NCBI RefSeq assembly: GCF_023821985.2
Contig: NZ_CP098805.1
Location: 372,001-436,000, forward strand
Length of the DNA: 64,000 bases
DNA from: Dyadobacter chenhuakuii
GTDB lineage: Bacteria > Bacteroidota > Bacteroidia > Cytophagales > Spirosomataceae
Direction: 5' to 3'
Shown in pieces: positions 33,968 to 42,601 of the stretch (within the stretch, counting starts at the first letter, position 1; every line of letters begins with the position of its first letter). Made by a program: the position numbers and the translations under genes. Below the pieces are notes generated by a model, which was not told the origin of the DNA, made no database searches, and worked only from the letters and a program-made list of their open reading frames with translations.

Positions 33968-34684
33968 GGTGCTTAACTAACTTGTTCCAGCCAATGCCTT
34001 GTTGTTTATCAAAAAGAGCCATCGGCTCGAACATTCTCTTGCCCAGGGTTTCAACCCTGAGCTTTGATGAAAAGTGCTTAACTAACATGTTCCAGCCAAT
34101 GCCTGGTTTTTATCAAAAAGAGCCATCGGCTCGAACATCCCTGGCCCAGGGTTTCAACCCTGGTCTTTGAAGAAAAGTGCTTAACTAACTTGTTCCAGCC
34201 AATGCCTCGTTATATCAAAAAGAGCCATCGGCTCGAACATTCCCTTGCCCAGGGTTTCAACCCTGGTCTTTGATGAAAAGTGCTTAGCTGAGTTGTTTCA
34301 GCCAATGCCTGGTTTTTATCAAAAAGAGCCATCGGCTCGAACATCCCTTGCCCAGGGTTTCAACCCTGGTCTTTGATGAAAAGTGCTTAACTAACTTGTT
34401 CCAGCCAATGCCTTATTATTTATCGAAAAGAGCCATCGGCTCGAACATTCCCTTGCCCAGGGTTTCAACCCTGGTCTTTGATGAAAAGTGCTTAGCTGAG
34501 TTGTTTCAGCCAATACCTTGTTATTTATCAAAAAGAGCCATCGGCTGGAACATCTCTGGCCCAGGGTTTCAACCCTGGTCTTAGATGAAAAGTGCTTAAC
34601 TAACATGTTCCATCCAACGCCTGGTTTTATCAAAAAGAGCCATCGGCTCGAACATTCTCTGGCCCAGGGTTTCAACCCTGGGAT
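33968..34684. repeat. Tandem array of seven ~104-bp units, two hairpins per unit
   Basis: GAGCCATCGGCTC starts at 34016, 34120, 34222, 34326, 34430, 34535 (variant GGCTG) and 34637, a spacing of 102-105 bp. Each unit holds a GAGCC-ATC-GGCTC hairpin, a CCAGGGTT-TC-AACCCTGG hairpin and a conserved linker with AAAAGTGCTTAACTAACTTG and TTCCAGCCAATGCCT. The array fills the gap between two co-directional genes that normally belong together. The repeat encodes no convincing protein. Confidence 0.95.
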
Positions 34685-34695
34685 TAGAAGAAAAG

Positions 34696-37455
34696 CTATT
34701 CCTTTGTAATGACATTATCAAGATTCAGCATCACATTGGCTGAGATGGTGAGCGCGGCCAATTCGGGGGTGCGCTCTTTTCCGTAGGCCAGGATGCTGTC
34801 TGCTTCTACTGGTTTTTTCTTGTAGGCATCCAGGGCCTGTTTGTACACTTTTACGAGCACATTCAGGTTTTTTTGTTCAATGTTCTGGAATGTGAGCATG
34901 CGGTAACCTTCTTTTAATTGCTGTTCAGGCGTTTTTCCACGCTGCTGCATCCGGGTTGCCAGCTTTTCGGCTGCTTCCAGATAAACCGGGTCATTCAATG
35001 TAACCAGTGCCTGCAAAGGTGTATTGGTCAAAATCCTCCGCGACTGACAAAATTCCCGGCTCGGCGCATCGAATGTGACCATCGAAGGGTAGGGGGCCGT
35101 CCGCTTCCAGTAAGTGTAAACTCCCCGGCGGTAACGGTCTTCTCCTTCACTTAAAACCCACTTTTCACCGCTGTAAGGCGATTGCCAGATCTTATCCGGC
35201 TGAGGAGGCATGACACCCGGCCCATACATTTTATCCGAGATCAAACCGCTGCATGCCAGCGCCTGGTCGCGAACCTGCTCGGCGCTAAGCCTCACGCGCG
35301 GGCCACGCGATATCCAGATGTTGTACGGGTCTTTTTCGAGTTTGTTCTCGTCCGTTTTGGAGCTCTGGCGGTAAGTGGATGACATTACGATCGTTTTCAG
35401 CATCTTTTTAATGCTCCATTTGTCTTCCTCCATAAACTTGACAGCCAGCCAGTCCAGCAGCTCGGGATGTGTGGGCTCGGCTCCCTGGGAACCGAAGTCT
35501 TCCACTGTTTCCACAATTCCTTTTCCAAACAACTGCTCCCAGAACCGGTTTACGATCACGCGGGAGGTCAATGCATTATCGCGGCTTACGATCCATTTGG
35601 CCAGGCCTACGCGGTCTCTTGGCGCATCTTTGGGCATAGGAGCCAGGAGTTTGGGTACGTCGGGTTTTACTTCTGCACCTTTTACCATCCAGTTCCCCCT
35701 TACAAAGACATTTGTTTTTCGTGCAAAATCACCCTTTCCTTCCCAGATTACAGGCATACTCTCGGTTTGGCGCGTCAACACGGTGGCATAGTCGGCCACA
35801 ATGTTGTTGTATTCGGGTTTGTCCTGGCCGGGTAATGCTTTCTGGAACGACATCCAGGTGATGCGCACCCATTCTTCTGGATTTTTAGGACTTTTTAAGG
35901 ATAGGAAAATGTCGTGTTTTCCAGGCATTTTTGTCAGTGGTGCAATGATTACCGAGTCCCTGGCGGGCACCCTGATCTGGGAGATTACGGGTCCATCCAG
36001 CTTGTCCAGATGCAGGGAAAGAACAGCGTTCTGGGCTTTGGTTGACACGTTCATAACCACATTGTCGGCCTCGGAAAGATCCACCTGCGCAATCCTTGCA
36101 TTCCCATTGTTTTTTACACCATAATAAGAAATCAGCAGGACCGTGGACTGGTTGCCTTTGACAAAATTATGTGCATTGATTTTAGGCTCCATCACTTTCA
36201 TAAACTGCGTAACCTGAGGCAGCTGCTCCGGTTTATTTTGCCTGATCCAGCTTTTGACACGCTCCACGCGGACAGAATCTTCGCCCTTATAAAAACGCAT
36301 CTTAGGCCATTCGTCCCAAACATCTTCGTCGCGGGTATTATTGAAAAACGCCATGTATTTGTAATAATCCTCGTGCGGAATGGGGTCATAAGGGTGGCTG
36401 TGACATTGTATACAAGCAAATGTGGTTCCCTGCCAAACCTCCCAGGTTGTGTTCACGCGGTCGATCTGGGCGGCGGTCCGGAACTCTTCATCGTCGGTCC
36501 CGCCTTCGTTGTTGGTCATAGTGTTGCGGTGATAGCCCGTGGCGATCATGTTCTCTTCCAGCGGAAAGCCGTCTTTGTCTTTTTGTAACAGATCACCCGC
36601 CAGCTGCTCAATGGTAAACTGGTCAAATGGCTTGTCCTCATTGAAAGATTTGACCACATAATCGCGGTAACGCCACATGGTCCTGCCGCCATCACTTTCA
36701 TAGCCTTTTGTATCCGCATAACGTGCCAGATCCATCCACATAGACGTCCATCGCTCTCCGTATGCGGGTGATTTGAGCAGTCGATCGACCACTTTTCCGT
36801 AGGCGTTTTCAGATTTATCATTGATAAAATCAGCGACTTGCTTCTCAGTAGGCGGCAGCCCTGTCAAGTCCAGACTGACACGGCGGATCAATGTTGCCCG
36901 GTCCGCTTCGGCAGACACATGGAGTCCCTTATCCTTTAATTTTTCCAGAACAAAATGGTCAATTTCGTTCGTAGCCCACTTTTTCTCTTCATTATCAAAC
37001 AAGCCAAACAGGTTACTAAAACCATTCAGCGAAGGCACATCGGGTTTTTCAATTTTTTTATAAGACCAATGCGTTTCCCACTTGGCTCCCTGGTTGATCC
37101 ATTTTTTCAGAATATCAATTTCTTCTTCCTTTAATGGCGTGCCGTTTTTGGGCATTTTTTCATCGGGATCATCGCTTAATATGCGGCGTATCATTTCGCT
37201 GGCGTCCGCGTCGCCGCGCACCACGGGGATCTTGCCCGATTTGCCCGGTTCGAGCATTTCGTGTTCAAACAGGAAGCTTACATCGCCTGCTTTTTTTACG
37301 CCCCCGTGGCAGCCCATGCAATGTTTATTCAGAATAGGCTTCACCTCGGTGTTGTAATCCACCGAGGAAGGGGCTAGCGAGCCTGAAAGCCAGAAAAAGG
37401 AAGATACGGCAATGATGAGAATCCCAGCGCCGATAAATATTCTGTTACTCAGCAT
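34696..37455 (-). CDS. PSCyt1-DUF1549-DUF1553 cytochrome-type protein
   Basis: 919 aa, anchored by an N-terminal helix (IFIGAGILIIAVSSFFWL). Heme-c motif C46-MG-C49-H50 lies in a PSCyt1 domain with EEIDILKKWINQGAKWE. DUF1549 (~170-370) contains RATLIRRVSLDLTGLPPTE and MWMDLARYADTKGYE; a second CxxCH, CIQCHSHPYDPI, follows near 350. DUF1553 (~620-870) contains NRFWEQLFGKGIVETVEDFG and SREFCQSRRILTNTPLQAL. The family is common in Planctomycetes and paired with DUF1501; its role is unproven, often guessed as periplasmic oxidation linked to polymer use. First gene of the set; the array starts right after its stop. Confidence 0.92.
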   Translation of the reverse strand: MLSNRIFIGAGILIIAVSSFFWLSGSLAPSSVDYNTEVKPILNKHCMGCHGGVKKAGDVSFLFEHEMLEPGKSGKIPVVRGDADASEMIRRILSDDPDEKMPKNGTPLKEEEIDILKKWINQGAKWETHWSYKKIEKPDVPSLNGFSNLFGLFDNEEKKWATNEIDHFVLEKLKDKGLHVSAEADRATLIRRVSLDLTGLPPTEKQVADFINDKSENAYGKVVDRLLKSPAYGERWTSMWMDLARYADTKGYESDGGRTMWRYRDYVVKSFNEDKPFDQFTIEQLAGDLLQKDKDGFPLEENMIATGYHRNTMTNNEGGTDDEEFRTAAQIDRVNTTWEVWQGTTFACIQCHSHPYDPIPHEDYYKYMAFFNNTRDEDVWDEWPKMRFYKGEDSVRVERVKSWIRQNKPEQLPQVTQFMKVMEPKINAHNFVKGNQSTVLLISYYGVKNNGNARIAQVDLSEADNVVMNVSTKAQNAVLSLHLDKLDGPVISQIRVPARDSVIIAPLTKMPGKHDIFLSLKSPKNPEEWVRITWMSFQKALPGQDKPEYNNIVADYATVLTRQTESMPVIWEGKGDFARKTNVFVRGNWMVKGAEVKPDVPKLLAPMPKDAPRDRVGLAKWIVSRDNALTSRVIVNRFWEQLFGKGIVETVEDFGSQGAEPTHPELLDWLAVKFMEEDKWSIKKMLKTIVMSSTYRQSSKTDENKLEKDPYNIWISRGPRVRLSAEQVRDQALACSGLISDKMYGPGVMPPQPDKIWQSPYSGEKWVLSEGEDRYRRGVYTYWKRTAPYPSMVTFDAPSREFCQSRRILTNTPLQALVTLNDPVYLEAAEKLATRMQQRGKTPEQQLKEGYRMLTFQNIEQKNLNVLVKVYKQALDAYKKKPVEADSILAYGKERTPELAALTISANVMLNLDNVITKE

Positions 37456-37494
37456 CCTTCAATCTTTTTGTTAAAAAAAATCAATTGCCTATGA

Positions 37495-37617
37495 CTACTG
37501 CCAGGTCGCATTCTGCTTCCCATTTGGGTTGCCCAGCAACGCTATCAACGGCAGAGGTAAAACATAGTCTTTTGCCTTAGCTACCCGGTCAACATGGTAT
37601 TTTTTGGGCAAAATGTT
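37495..37617 (-). pseudogene. Remnant resembling a SusD/RagB C-terminus
   Basis: A 40-codon open stretch ends in a stop at 37495-37497 and reads NILPKKYHVDRVAKAKDYVL then PLPLIALLGNPNGKQNATWQ. The LPLP...NPN..QN.(T/G)W ending is how SusD-type nutrient-binding outer-membrane proteins end. It has no start codon and is preceded by stops, so it looks like the tail of a decayed gene upstream of the DUF1549 gene. Identification is by eye only. Confidence 0.4.
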
Positions 37618-37645
37618 TTATTAATTAACAAGATAATCAATTGGA

Positions 37646-37669
37646 CCGCCGGATTTACTCTTCCGGCGG
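37646..37669. terminator. GC-rich hairpin in the 37456-37888 gap
   Basis: CCGCCGG (37646-37652) and CCGGCGG (37663-37669) form a 7-bp stem with a 10-nt loop, without a T-run. It may end transcription from the diheme cytochrome gene or from the lost SusD-like gene. I see nothing else in this 433-bp gap apart from the SusD-like remnant. Confidence 0.4.
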
Positions 37670-37888
37670 AGTTCCGGATGCTTGAAGAAACTCTATCATA
37701 AGCGAAAAGGGCCAATCCCGAAGAACTGACCCATTTTCTTAACGTTGAGTATATACATCCAATTATAAGCATTGTTTATAAACAGGATGTTTCGTCCTAA
37801 GCAGACGTCAATCTTTTCTTATTATAACAATATCCAATTTATTTTGCGGTAAAGGAGCAGTTACAAAACAAGAGAAATCAGGTTTGGA

Positions 37889-38863
37889 TCAGTTGGGAAC
37901 GAACTTGGTAACCATGTTATTTTTTGGTTCGAGGGTTCTCAGATAGGCATACATCGCCCTCAAATCTTTTTCTTCAATGCCCGAATACATTGCCCAGGGC
38001 ATCACGGTGTTCATATCTTTCGGGCCTACTTTGGGGGTTACGTAATTCGAGTCCTTGTAAATTTTGAAGCGCTTCACAAAGGCTTCCTCACTCCACGAAC
38101 CGATCCCGGTTTTAACGTCTGGTGAGATATTTTGAGAAGTGACGGTTCCGGATGGCAGTTTAAATTCCTGTCCTCCTCCAAATTCACTGCCTGGCACAAT
38201 GTTGCCTTTTTCCCGCTTGCTATGGCAATCCACGCAGGATGCGGATGTTACCAGATATTCGCCTGTTGCCAGAATATTATCTTCGGAAGGACGTTTGCCC
38301 GGCGCTGCCTTTGCTGGCATTGTATTGATTAAAATTGAAACCGGAAAGTCGGGCTCGGAGGCCGGAATGTCCTTTTTAACGGGACTCAACGTCCGCAAAT
38401 ATGCGATAATGCTATGTACATCTTCGGGGGCCATTTTGCCATAGGCGTGATAAGGCATAACCGGAAACAATGCTTTCCCATCTTTATTAACGCCTGTTGT
38501 AATTGCCCGGAAAAGTTCGCCGTCGGTCCAGCTTCCTATGCCGTAGGGTGTGATGTTTTTGGAAATAAATTTGCCGGGGAAACCCAGTTTCTGGTCGAAG
38601 ATCTCGCCGCCGCTACCCATATCCACACCTGTAATCGGACCAGCAAACAGGTTCCAGTCGCGGGTGCTGTGGCAGTCCATGCAGACAGTGACATGATTGG
38701 CGAGATACTTGCCGCGTTCTACTCTGGCGGGCGTTCTTTCAACTGTAAGTTCCGGCGCATCGCCGACATTGGGAAGTGCTAATGTAACATAGGAAGCAGC
38801 CGCAACAGCCACTACAACAAAAAGAAGAATGATGATTCCGATAACTTTGAAAAGTTTTTTCAT
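37889..38863 (-). CDS. Diheme c-type cytochrome, membrane anchored
   Basis: 324 aa. An N-terminal helix (IGIIILLFVVVAVAAASYV) anchors it; two cytochrome-c domains carry C61-MD-C64-H65 and C210-VD-C213-H214, each introduced by a GKYLA/GEYLV helix, with distal Met candidates in FPVMPYHAYGKM and NTVMPWAMY. It resembles the cytochrome subunits of periplasmic alcohol/aldehyde dehydrogenases. No dehydrogenase gene is adjacent, so its electron donor is unknown; electrons could go to the cbb3 oxidase encoded at 24018-27192 (inference). Confidence 0.88.
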   Translation of the reverse strand: MKKLFKVIGIIILLFVVVAVAAASYVTLALPNVGDAPELTVERTPARVERGKYLANHVTVCMDCHSTRDWNLFAGPITGVDMGSGGEIFDQKLGFPGKFISKNITPYGIGSWTDGELFRAITTGVNKDGKALFPVMPYHAYGKMAPEDVHSIIAYLRTLSPVKKDIPASEPDFPVSILINTMPAKAAPGKRPSEDNILATGEYLVTSASCVDCHSKREKGNIVPGSEFGGGQEFKLPSGTVTSQNISPDVKTGIGSWSEEAFVKRFKIYKDSNYVTPKVGPKDMNTVMPWAMYSGIEEKDLRAMYAYLRTLEPKNNMVTKFVPN

Positions 38864-38998
38864 AGGGTCCGATCAGGGTTTTACAAATTGCAAAAGTAAA
38901 AAAACCGGACACTTTACTACCAGCTAAGAGGTTCACTCTGAGTTCTTTTTGGCGGAACTTATTAAACGGTCGGTGTGGGGGGATGGAAGAGGTGGCCA

Positions 38999-39057
38999 TG
39001 CCACGGATGCACGAATGGACACTAATCGCATTTGTGCCCATTCGTGCATCCGTGGCA
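38999..39057. repeat. 20-bp perfect inverted repeat (long hairpin)
   Basis: TGCCACGGATGCACGAATGG (38999-39018) is the exact reverse complement of 39038-39057, with a 19-nt loop that adds a further CAC/GTG pairing. It lies 16 bp past the end of the TolB/TPR gene. Length and perfection suggest a dispersed palindromic element rather than a plain terminator; the element carries no gene. Confidence 0.9.
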
Positions 39058-39072
39058 CTACAAAGAAGTCAA

Positions 39073-40455
39073 TTACTTGATAATCTGATCAATAAGCAGC
39101 TGATAATGTGCTTGCTGGCCGGAGGCGGAAAGCCAGTCGCGGACAATGAATTTGAAAAACAGCATCGGCGGCTCATGATTGTCAATAGCAGCCTGGAAAT
39201 AAACCAGGGCCTCGCTTACATTGCCGATGGAAGCATTTACAATGCCCATATCATAATTGGAAACCACCTGGGTTTTGCTCAGCGAGGTCATTTGGGTGAG
39301 GATATCGCGGGCACTTTCGGTTTCATCAGACAATCCGAACAACACACCGCATGCACTGAGCGTAATGCCATTATAATTGATTTCCAAAGCCGTTTCCAGC
39401 GCTTCCTGTGCTTCCGGATAGTTTCTAAGCGTGATCAGATTAAGGCCAATGATCAGGTGGCCGCCCCAGAATGAAGGTTCCAGAGCCACCAGCTTCTGTC
39501 CCTGTTCAACGGCTTTTTCGAAATTTCCTGCAATCCAATAAACATACGCTGCGTAAAAATTATTGATCAGTGAAAAGGGTTCGAGGGATAATGCCAGCGC
39601 CGTTTTTTCCAGCGCCTCCTCATAACGATCGCTCAGTGCGAGATAGAGCGCGTACTGCCCGATAAGGTCGGCCGCGTTCCAGTTCAGTTCCAATGCTTTG
39701 GCAAAAGAGGCGGATGCGCTTTTGAAATCCCACTCATGCAGCATTTGCATCCTCGCTATGGCAAGATAACTTTCCGCAATGCCGTCGTCGAGCGCAAGCG
39801 CCTGCTCGGCTGCATGCTTCATCAGCGGCAGCGCCTTAGCCGCGGGAAGATGCCGGTAAAACCACATATTAAGATAACACGACGCAATGCCGGAGTAAGC
39901 GATCGAGTAGGTGGGGTCCAGTTCAATGGCTGACTCAAAATAGCCGATGGCTTTCTGGTATGCGTCCGGCCCGGCAAATTTGTTATGGTAAAAACGGCCG
40001 CGCAGATAGAGCTGGTAAGCCGCTTTATTGTTGGTGTATCGTTTGAATGTGCTGATGGGTTCATCACCCAGAAGCTGGACTTTGATCGCATTCATGATGG
40101 CCAGTGTGATTTCGTCCTGAACCTCGAAAATGTCGTCCAAGTCACGGTCATAATGCTCAGACCAAATGCTGGCCACGTCCGCAGCACGGATAAGCTGCAC
40201 ATTGATCAGCAATTTTTCGCCCGAATTCCGGATGCTTCCTTCCAGAATGTGCTCTACGTTGAGCTGTTCGCCAATGTGTTTCAGATCCTGGTTCTGACCC
40301 TTAAAAATGAAAGACGAAGTCCTTCCCGCAACCTGTAAGCCTGGAACGCGGCTTAATACATTGATGATCTCTTCGGTAACCCCGTCGCTGAAATACTCCT
40401 CTTCGGGATCGTAGCTCAGGTTTGCAAACGGTAATACGGCAATGGTTGGTTTCAT
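39073..40455 (-). CDS. TolB-like N-domain plus TPR-repeat protein
   Basis: 460 aa from ATG 40455 (MKPTIAVLPFANLSYDPEEE), the usual start of this domain; a longer frame reaching 40647 would run across the divergent promoter. Residues 1-130 are the TolB/FlgO-like domain often attached to adenylate cyclases or HTH proteins (FSDGVTEEIINVLSRVPGLQVAGR; LNVEHILEGSIRN; WSEHYDRDLDDIFEVQDEI). From ~165 onward come about seven tetratricopeptide repeats. There is no DNA-binding or catalytic domain, so it is likely a cytosolic scaffold or a stand-alone remnant of a larger regulator. Confidence 0.82.
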   Translation of the reverse strand: MKPTIAVLPFANLSYDPEEEYFSDGVTEEIINVLSRVPGLQVAGRTSSFIFKGQNQDLKHIGEQLNVEHILEGSIRNSGEKLLINVQLIRAADVASIWSEHYDRDLDDIFEVQDEITLAIMNAIKVQLLGDEPISTFKRYTNNKAAYQLYLRGRFYHNKFAGPDAYQKAIGYFESAIELDPTYSIAYSGIASCYLNMWFYRHLPAAKALPLMKHAAEQALALDDGIAESYLAIARMQMLHEWDFKSASASFAKALELNWNAADLIGQYALYLALSDRYEEALEKTALALSLEPFSLINNFYAAYVYWIAGNFEKAVEQGQKLVALEPSFWGGHLIIGLNLITLRNYPEAQEALETALEINYNGITLSACGVLFGLSDETESARDILTQMTSLSKTQVVSNYDMGIVNASIGNVSEALVYFQAAIDNHEPPMLFFKFIVRDWLSASGQQAHYQLLIDQIIK

Positions 40456-40549
40456 GGCTTGATAAGTTTGAATATTCAGTATTTTACTTGCAACTATCTT
40501 ATGCAACATTGTGTCTGAAAGAAAAACGGCAAAACCAAATGGCTGCACT

Positions 40550-41086
40550 ATGAAAAATCTTTTACGTCTATGCCTGCTTGTTATCATCGTCGCCTCGTGC
40601 ATCACAGATAGCAATGATCCTTCCGAGCGATTTCCTTTCGACGGCACAGGTTACCGGCCCATGTACAGCTCCGCCGAAGATGCGGCCAGGATAGAGGTTG
40701 TCGCAGCGCAGCCTTTGTCAAAACCAGGGAAGATATATGTGCTCGACGATTATCTGTTCATTAATGAATCCGGCCATGGCATTCACGTTGTCGATAATTC
40801 GGATCCTAAAAACCCGAAGAACATCTCCTTCATTTCCATTGCCGGAAATTACGACATGGCAGCGAAAGGGACGTTTCTATATGCGGATAATCTCACAAAT
40901 CTGGTCGTTTTCGACATTAGCAATCCAAAATCACCCAAGCTTACCAAGACAATTCCCAACGCTGTTCCGGGGACTGACTATCCGCCTGTCAGCAATGTAT
41001 ATTTTGAATGCGTAGAAAGTAAAAAAGGCATTGTGACAGGTTGGGAAAAAGTGCCGATGGCAAAAAGGCCCAATTGCTTCCGGTAA
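40550..41086 (+). CDS. LVIVD-repeat lipoprotein, short
   Basis: 178 aa from ATG 40550 (MKNLLRLCLLVIIVASC), a lipoprotein signal with the lipid Cys at 17. It contains beta-propeller-like LVIVD repeats (YVLDDYLFINESGHGIHVVD and LYADNLTNLVVFDISNPKSP). The propeller is too short to close, so it may pair with the longer paralogue encoded next. It ends abruptly in VPMAKRPNCFR. First gene of an apparent operon with the genes at 41142 and 41906. Confidence 0.8.
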   Translation: MKNLLRLCLLVIIVASCITDSNDPSERFPFDGTGYRPMYSSAEDAARIEVVAAQPLSKPGKIYVLDDYLFINESGHGIHVVDNSDPKNPKNISFISIAGNYDMAAKGTFLYADNLTNLVVFDISNPKSPKLTKTIPNAVPGTDYPPVSNVYFECVESKKGIVTGWEKVPMAKRPNCFR

Positions 41087-41141
41087 GCAACATTGAAATA
41101 TCCGAATATTCAAGTGAAAGGCAGAAAACGAAAAGTTAACC

Positions 41142-41909
41142 ATGAAAAAAATTGCTCCATTTTTATTTGCAGGACTCGCTATTCTTGGATTAGTGCTGAT
41201 CCTGACCGGCTGCGAGGATGGCGGGAACGATTCCGCATTGAACCCGCAAACAGGCTCCGGCGGTTCGATGGCGCGGTTCGCGATAACAGGAAATACGTTG
41301 TACATCGTTACTAAGCAATCGCTCGAAGTGTATGACATTGAAAATGGGGCGAATCCGGTCAAAGCGGTAAAAAAGGATATGGGCGTTGGAATAGAAACCA
41401 TATTTCCCTACCGCGACAACCTTTATATAGGAGCCATGGACGGCATGTATATTTTCAACAACACCGATCCACGGAACCCCGTGTTAGAGAGCAAATTTCA
41501 GCATATCCAATCATGCGATCCGGTGGTGGTGCAGGGAAAATACGCGTATGTAACATTGCGCAGCGGTGTTACTTGCCGGGCACAAAATTCAGTCAGCTCG
41601 CTTGACGTCGTGGATGTGAGTGACCCGTCCGCGCCGAAAATGGTCCACACACAGCGAATGACCTCGCCTTACGGCCTGGGTGTCTCGGGAAACAGATTGT
41701 TTGTGTGCGAGGGAAGCGTCGGGCTGACCGTGCTGGATATCACCGATCCTACCAAGCCGGTTTTTAAAGAGACAATGGGAGATCTGCCAGCTTACGATAT
41801 CATTGTCAGGAATAAGCATTTGATTGTTACTGGCGAAAAAGGCCTTTTCCAATACAAGCACGACAATGCGGACAATATCGAATTTTTAAGCAAAATCCCT
41901 GTCCTATGA
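41142..41909 (+). CDS. LVIVD-repeat lipoprotein, longer paralogue
   Basis: 255 aa lipoprotein (lipobox LTGC, Cys ~24) with at least five LVIVD-type repeats such as ALNPQTGSGGSMARFAITGN, IYIVTKQ-like LYIVTKQSLEVYDIENG, VVDVSDPSAPKMVHTQRM and LTVLDITDPTKP. Likely a surface or periplasmic beta-propeller with an unknown ligand. Its stop overlaps the ATG of the barrel gene (ATGA), showing tight translational coupling. Confidence 0.82.
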   Translation: MKKIAPFLFAGLAILGLVLILTGCEDGGNDSALNPQTGSGGSMARFAITGNTLYIVTKQSLEVYDIENGANPVKAVKKDMGVGIETIFPYRDNLYIGAMDGMYIFNNTDPRNPVLESKFQHIQSCDPVVVQGKYAYVTLRSGVTCRAQNSVSSLDVVDVSDPSAPKMVHTQRMTSPYGLGVSGNRLFVCEGSVGLTVLDITDPTKPVFKETMGDLPAYDIIVRNKHLIVTGEKGLFQYKHDNADNIEFLSKIPVL

Positions 41910-42601
41910 TGTTATTTCTAGCTGTTTTTGTGGGTTGCTGCTTGTCGGGACTCGCTTCTTTTGGTCAGATAGATGCAGAAACGGCCCAAAAGCATGTGAT
42001 CGTAAAATTTGCGCCCTTATCACTTTTTGATTTTGATAATGCAGTTCAATTCGGCGTCGAAGTTCCGTTGGGCACCACAGGGATGTCTCTACAGCAGGAT
42101 TTAGGCTACGGCCCTGCCGCAATGAACACGTGGTACAGCCAGGGAGTTGACCGGCCCAATAAGGAAGTCTTCAAAAGCAGGACGCAGCTGCGTTATTATT
42201 ACCTGACGAGGCGCCGCATGAAACCCTACATAGCTGGTGAACTGCTATTGAAAAAAGTGATTTACAGGGATAATAAATGGGTTGGAATGGAATGTGACCA
42301 GCCCTGGGGCAATTGTGGTTACGTTGAAAATACACTTGTAAAAACCAGGCGCATGGTGCATGCCGGTCATGTTAAAGCCGGCATGCAGTTCTATTTCAGC
42401 AGCCGGATAGCGCTTGATCTTTTCGCAGGATTAGGCTTCCGCAACATCCGCGTGCGAACCATCACCGACCTCCCCGACAACACCAGAATCCCCCGCTCCG
42501 ACCGCTGGTTCGAATACGACACACCCAACGAAAGTGAGTTCCTACCCAGCCTGGCCCTGGGCTTTCATTTCGGGATCATTCTGGGGAAGTTTGAGGATTA
42601 A
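41906..42601 (+). CDS. Outer-membrane beta-barrel protein (DUF3575-like)
   Basis: 231 aa. A signal peptide (MLFLAVFVGCCLSGLASFGQ) precedes alternating beta strands typical of small barrels: HVIVKFAPLSLFDFDNAVQFGVE, RTQLRYYYLTRRRMKPYIAGELLLKK and ALDLFAGLGFRNIRVRT. Coupled by ATGA to the LVIVD lipoprotein upstream, so the three genes may form an envelope complex. Its end overlaps the opposed TonB receptor gene by 4 nt. Confidence 0.78.
   Translation: MMLFLAVFVGCCLSGLASFGQIDAETAQKHVIVKFAPLSLFDFDNAVQFGVEVPLGTTGMSLQQDLGYGPAAMNTWYSQGVDRPNKEVFKSRTQLRYYYLTRRRMKPYIAGELLLKKVIYRDNKWVGMECDQPWGNCGYVENTLVKTRRMVHAGHVKAGMQFYFSSRIALDLFAGLGFRNIRVRTITDLPDNTRIPRSDRWFEYDTPNESEFLPSLALGFHFGIILGKFED

Noticed and set aside
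33982..34709. Open frames in the 104-bp array (PGFNPGL/LSKRAIGSN-type repeats)
   Set aside because: Same reason: repeat-driven frames on both strands without coding features.
40456..40647. Longer N-termini for the TolB/TPR protein (from 40647) and the LVIVD lipoprotein (from 40511)
   Set aside because: They would overlap each other across the divergent promoter; the inner ATGs give a canonical domain start and a lipoprotein signal.
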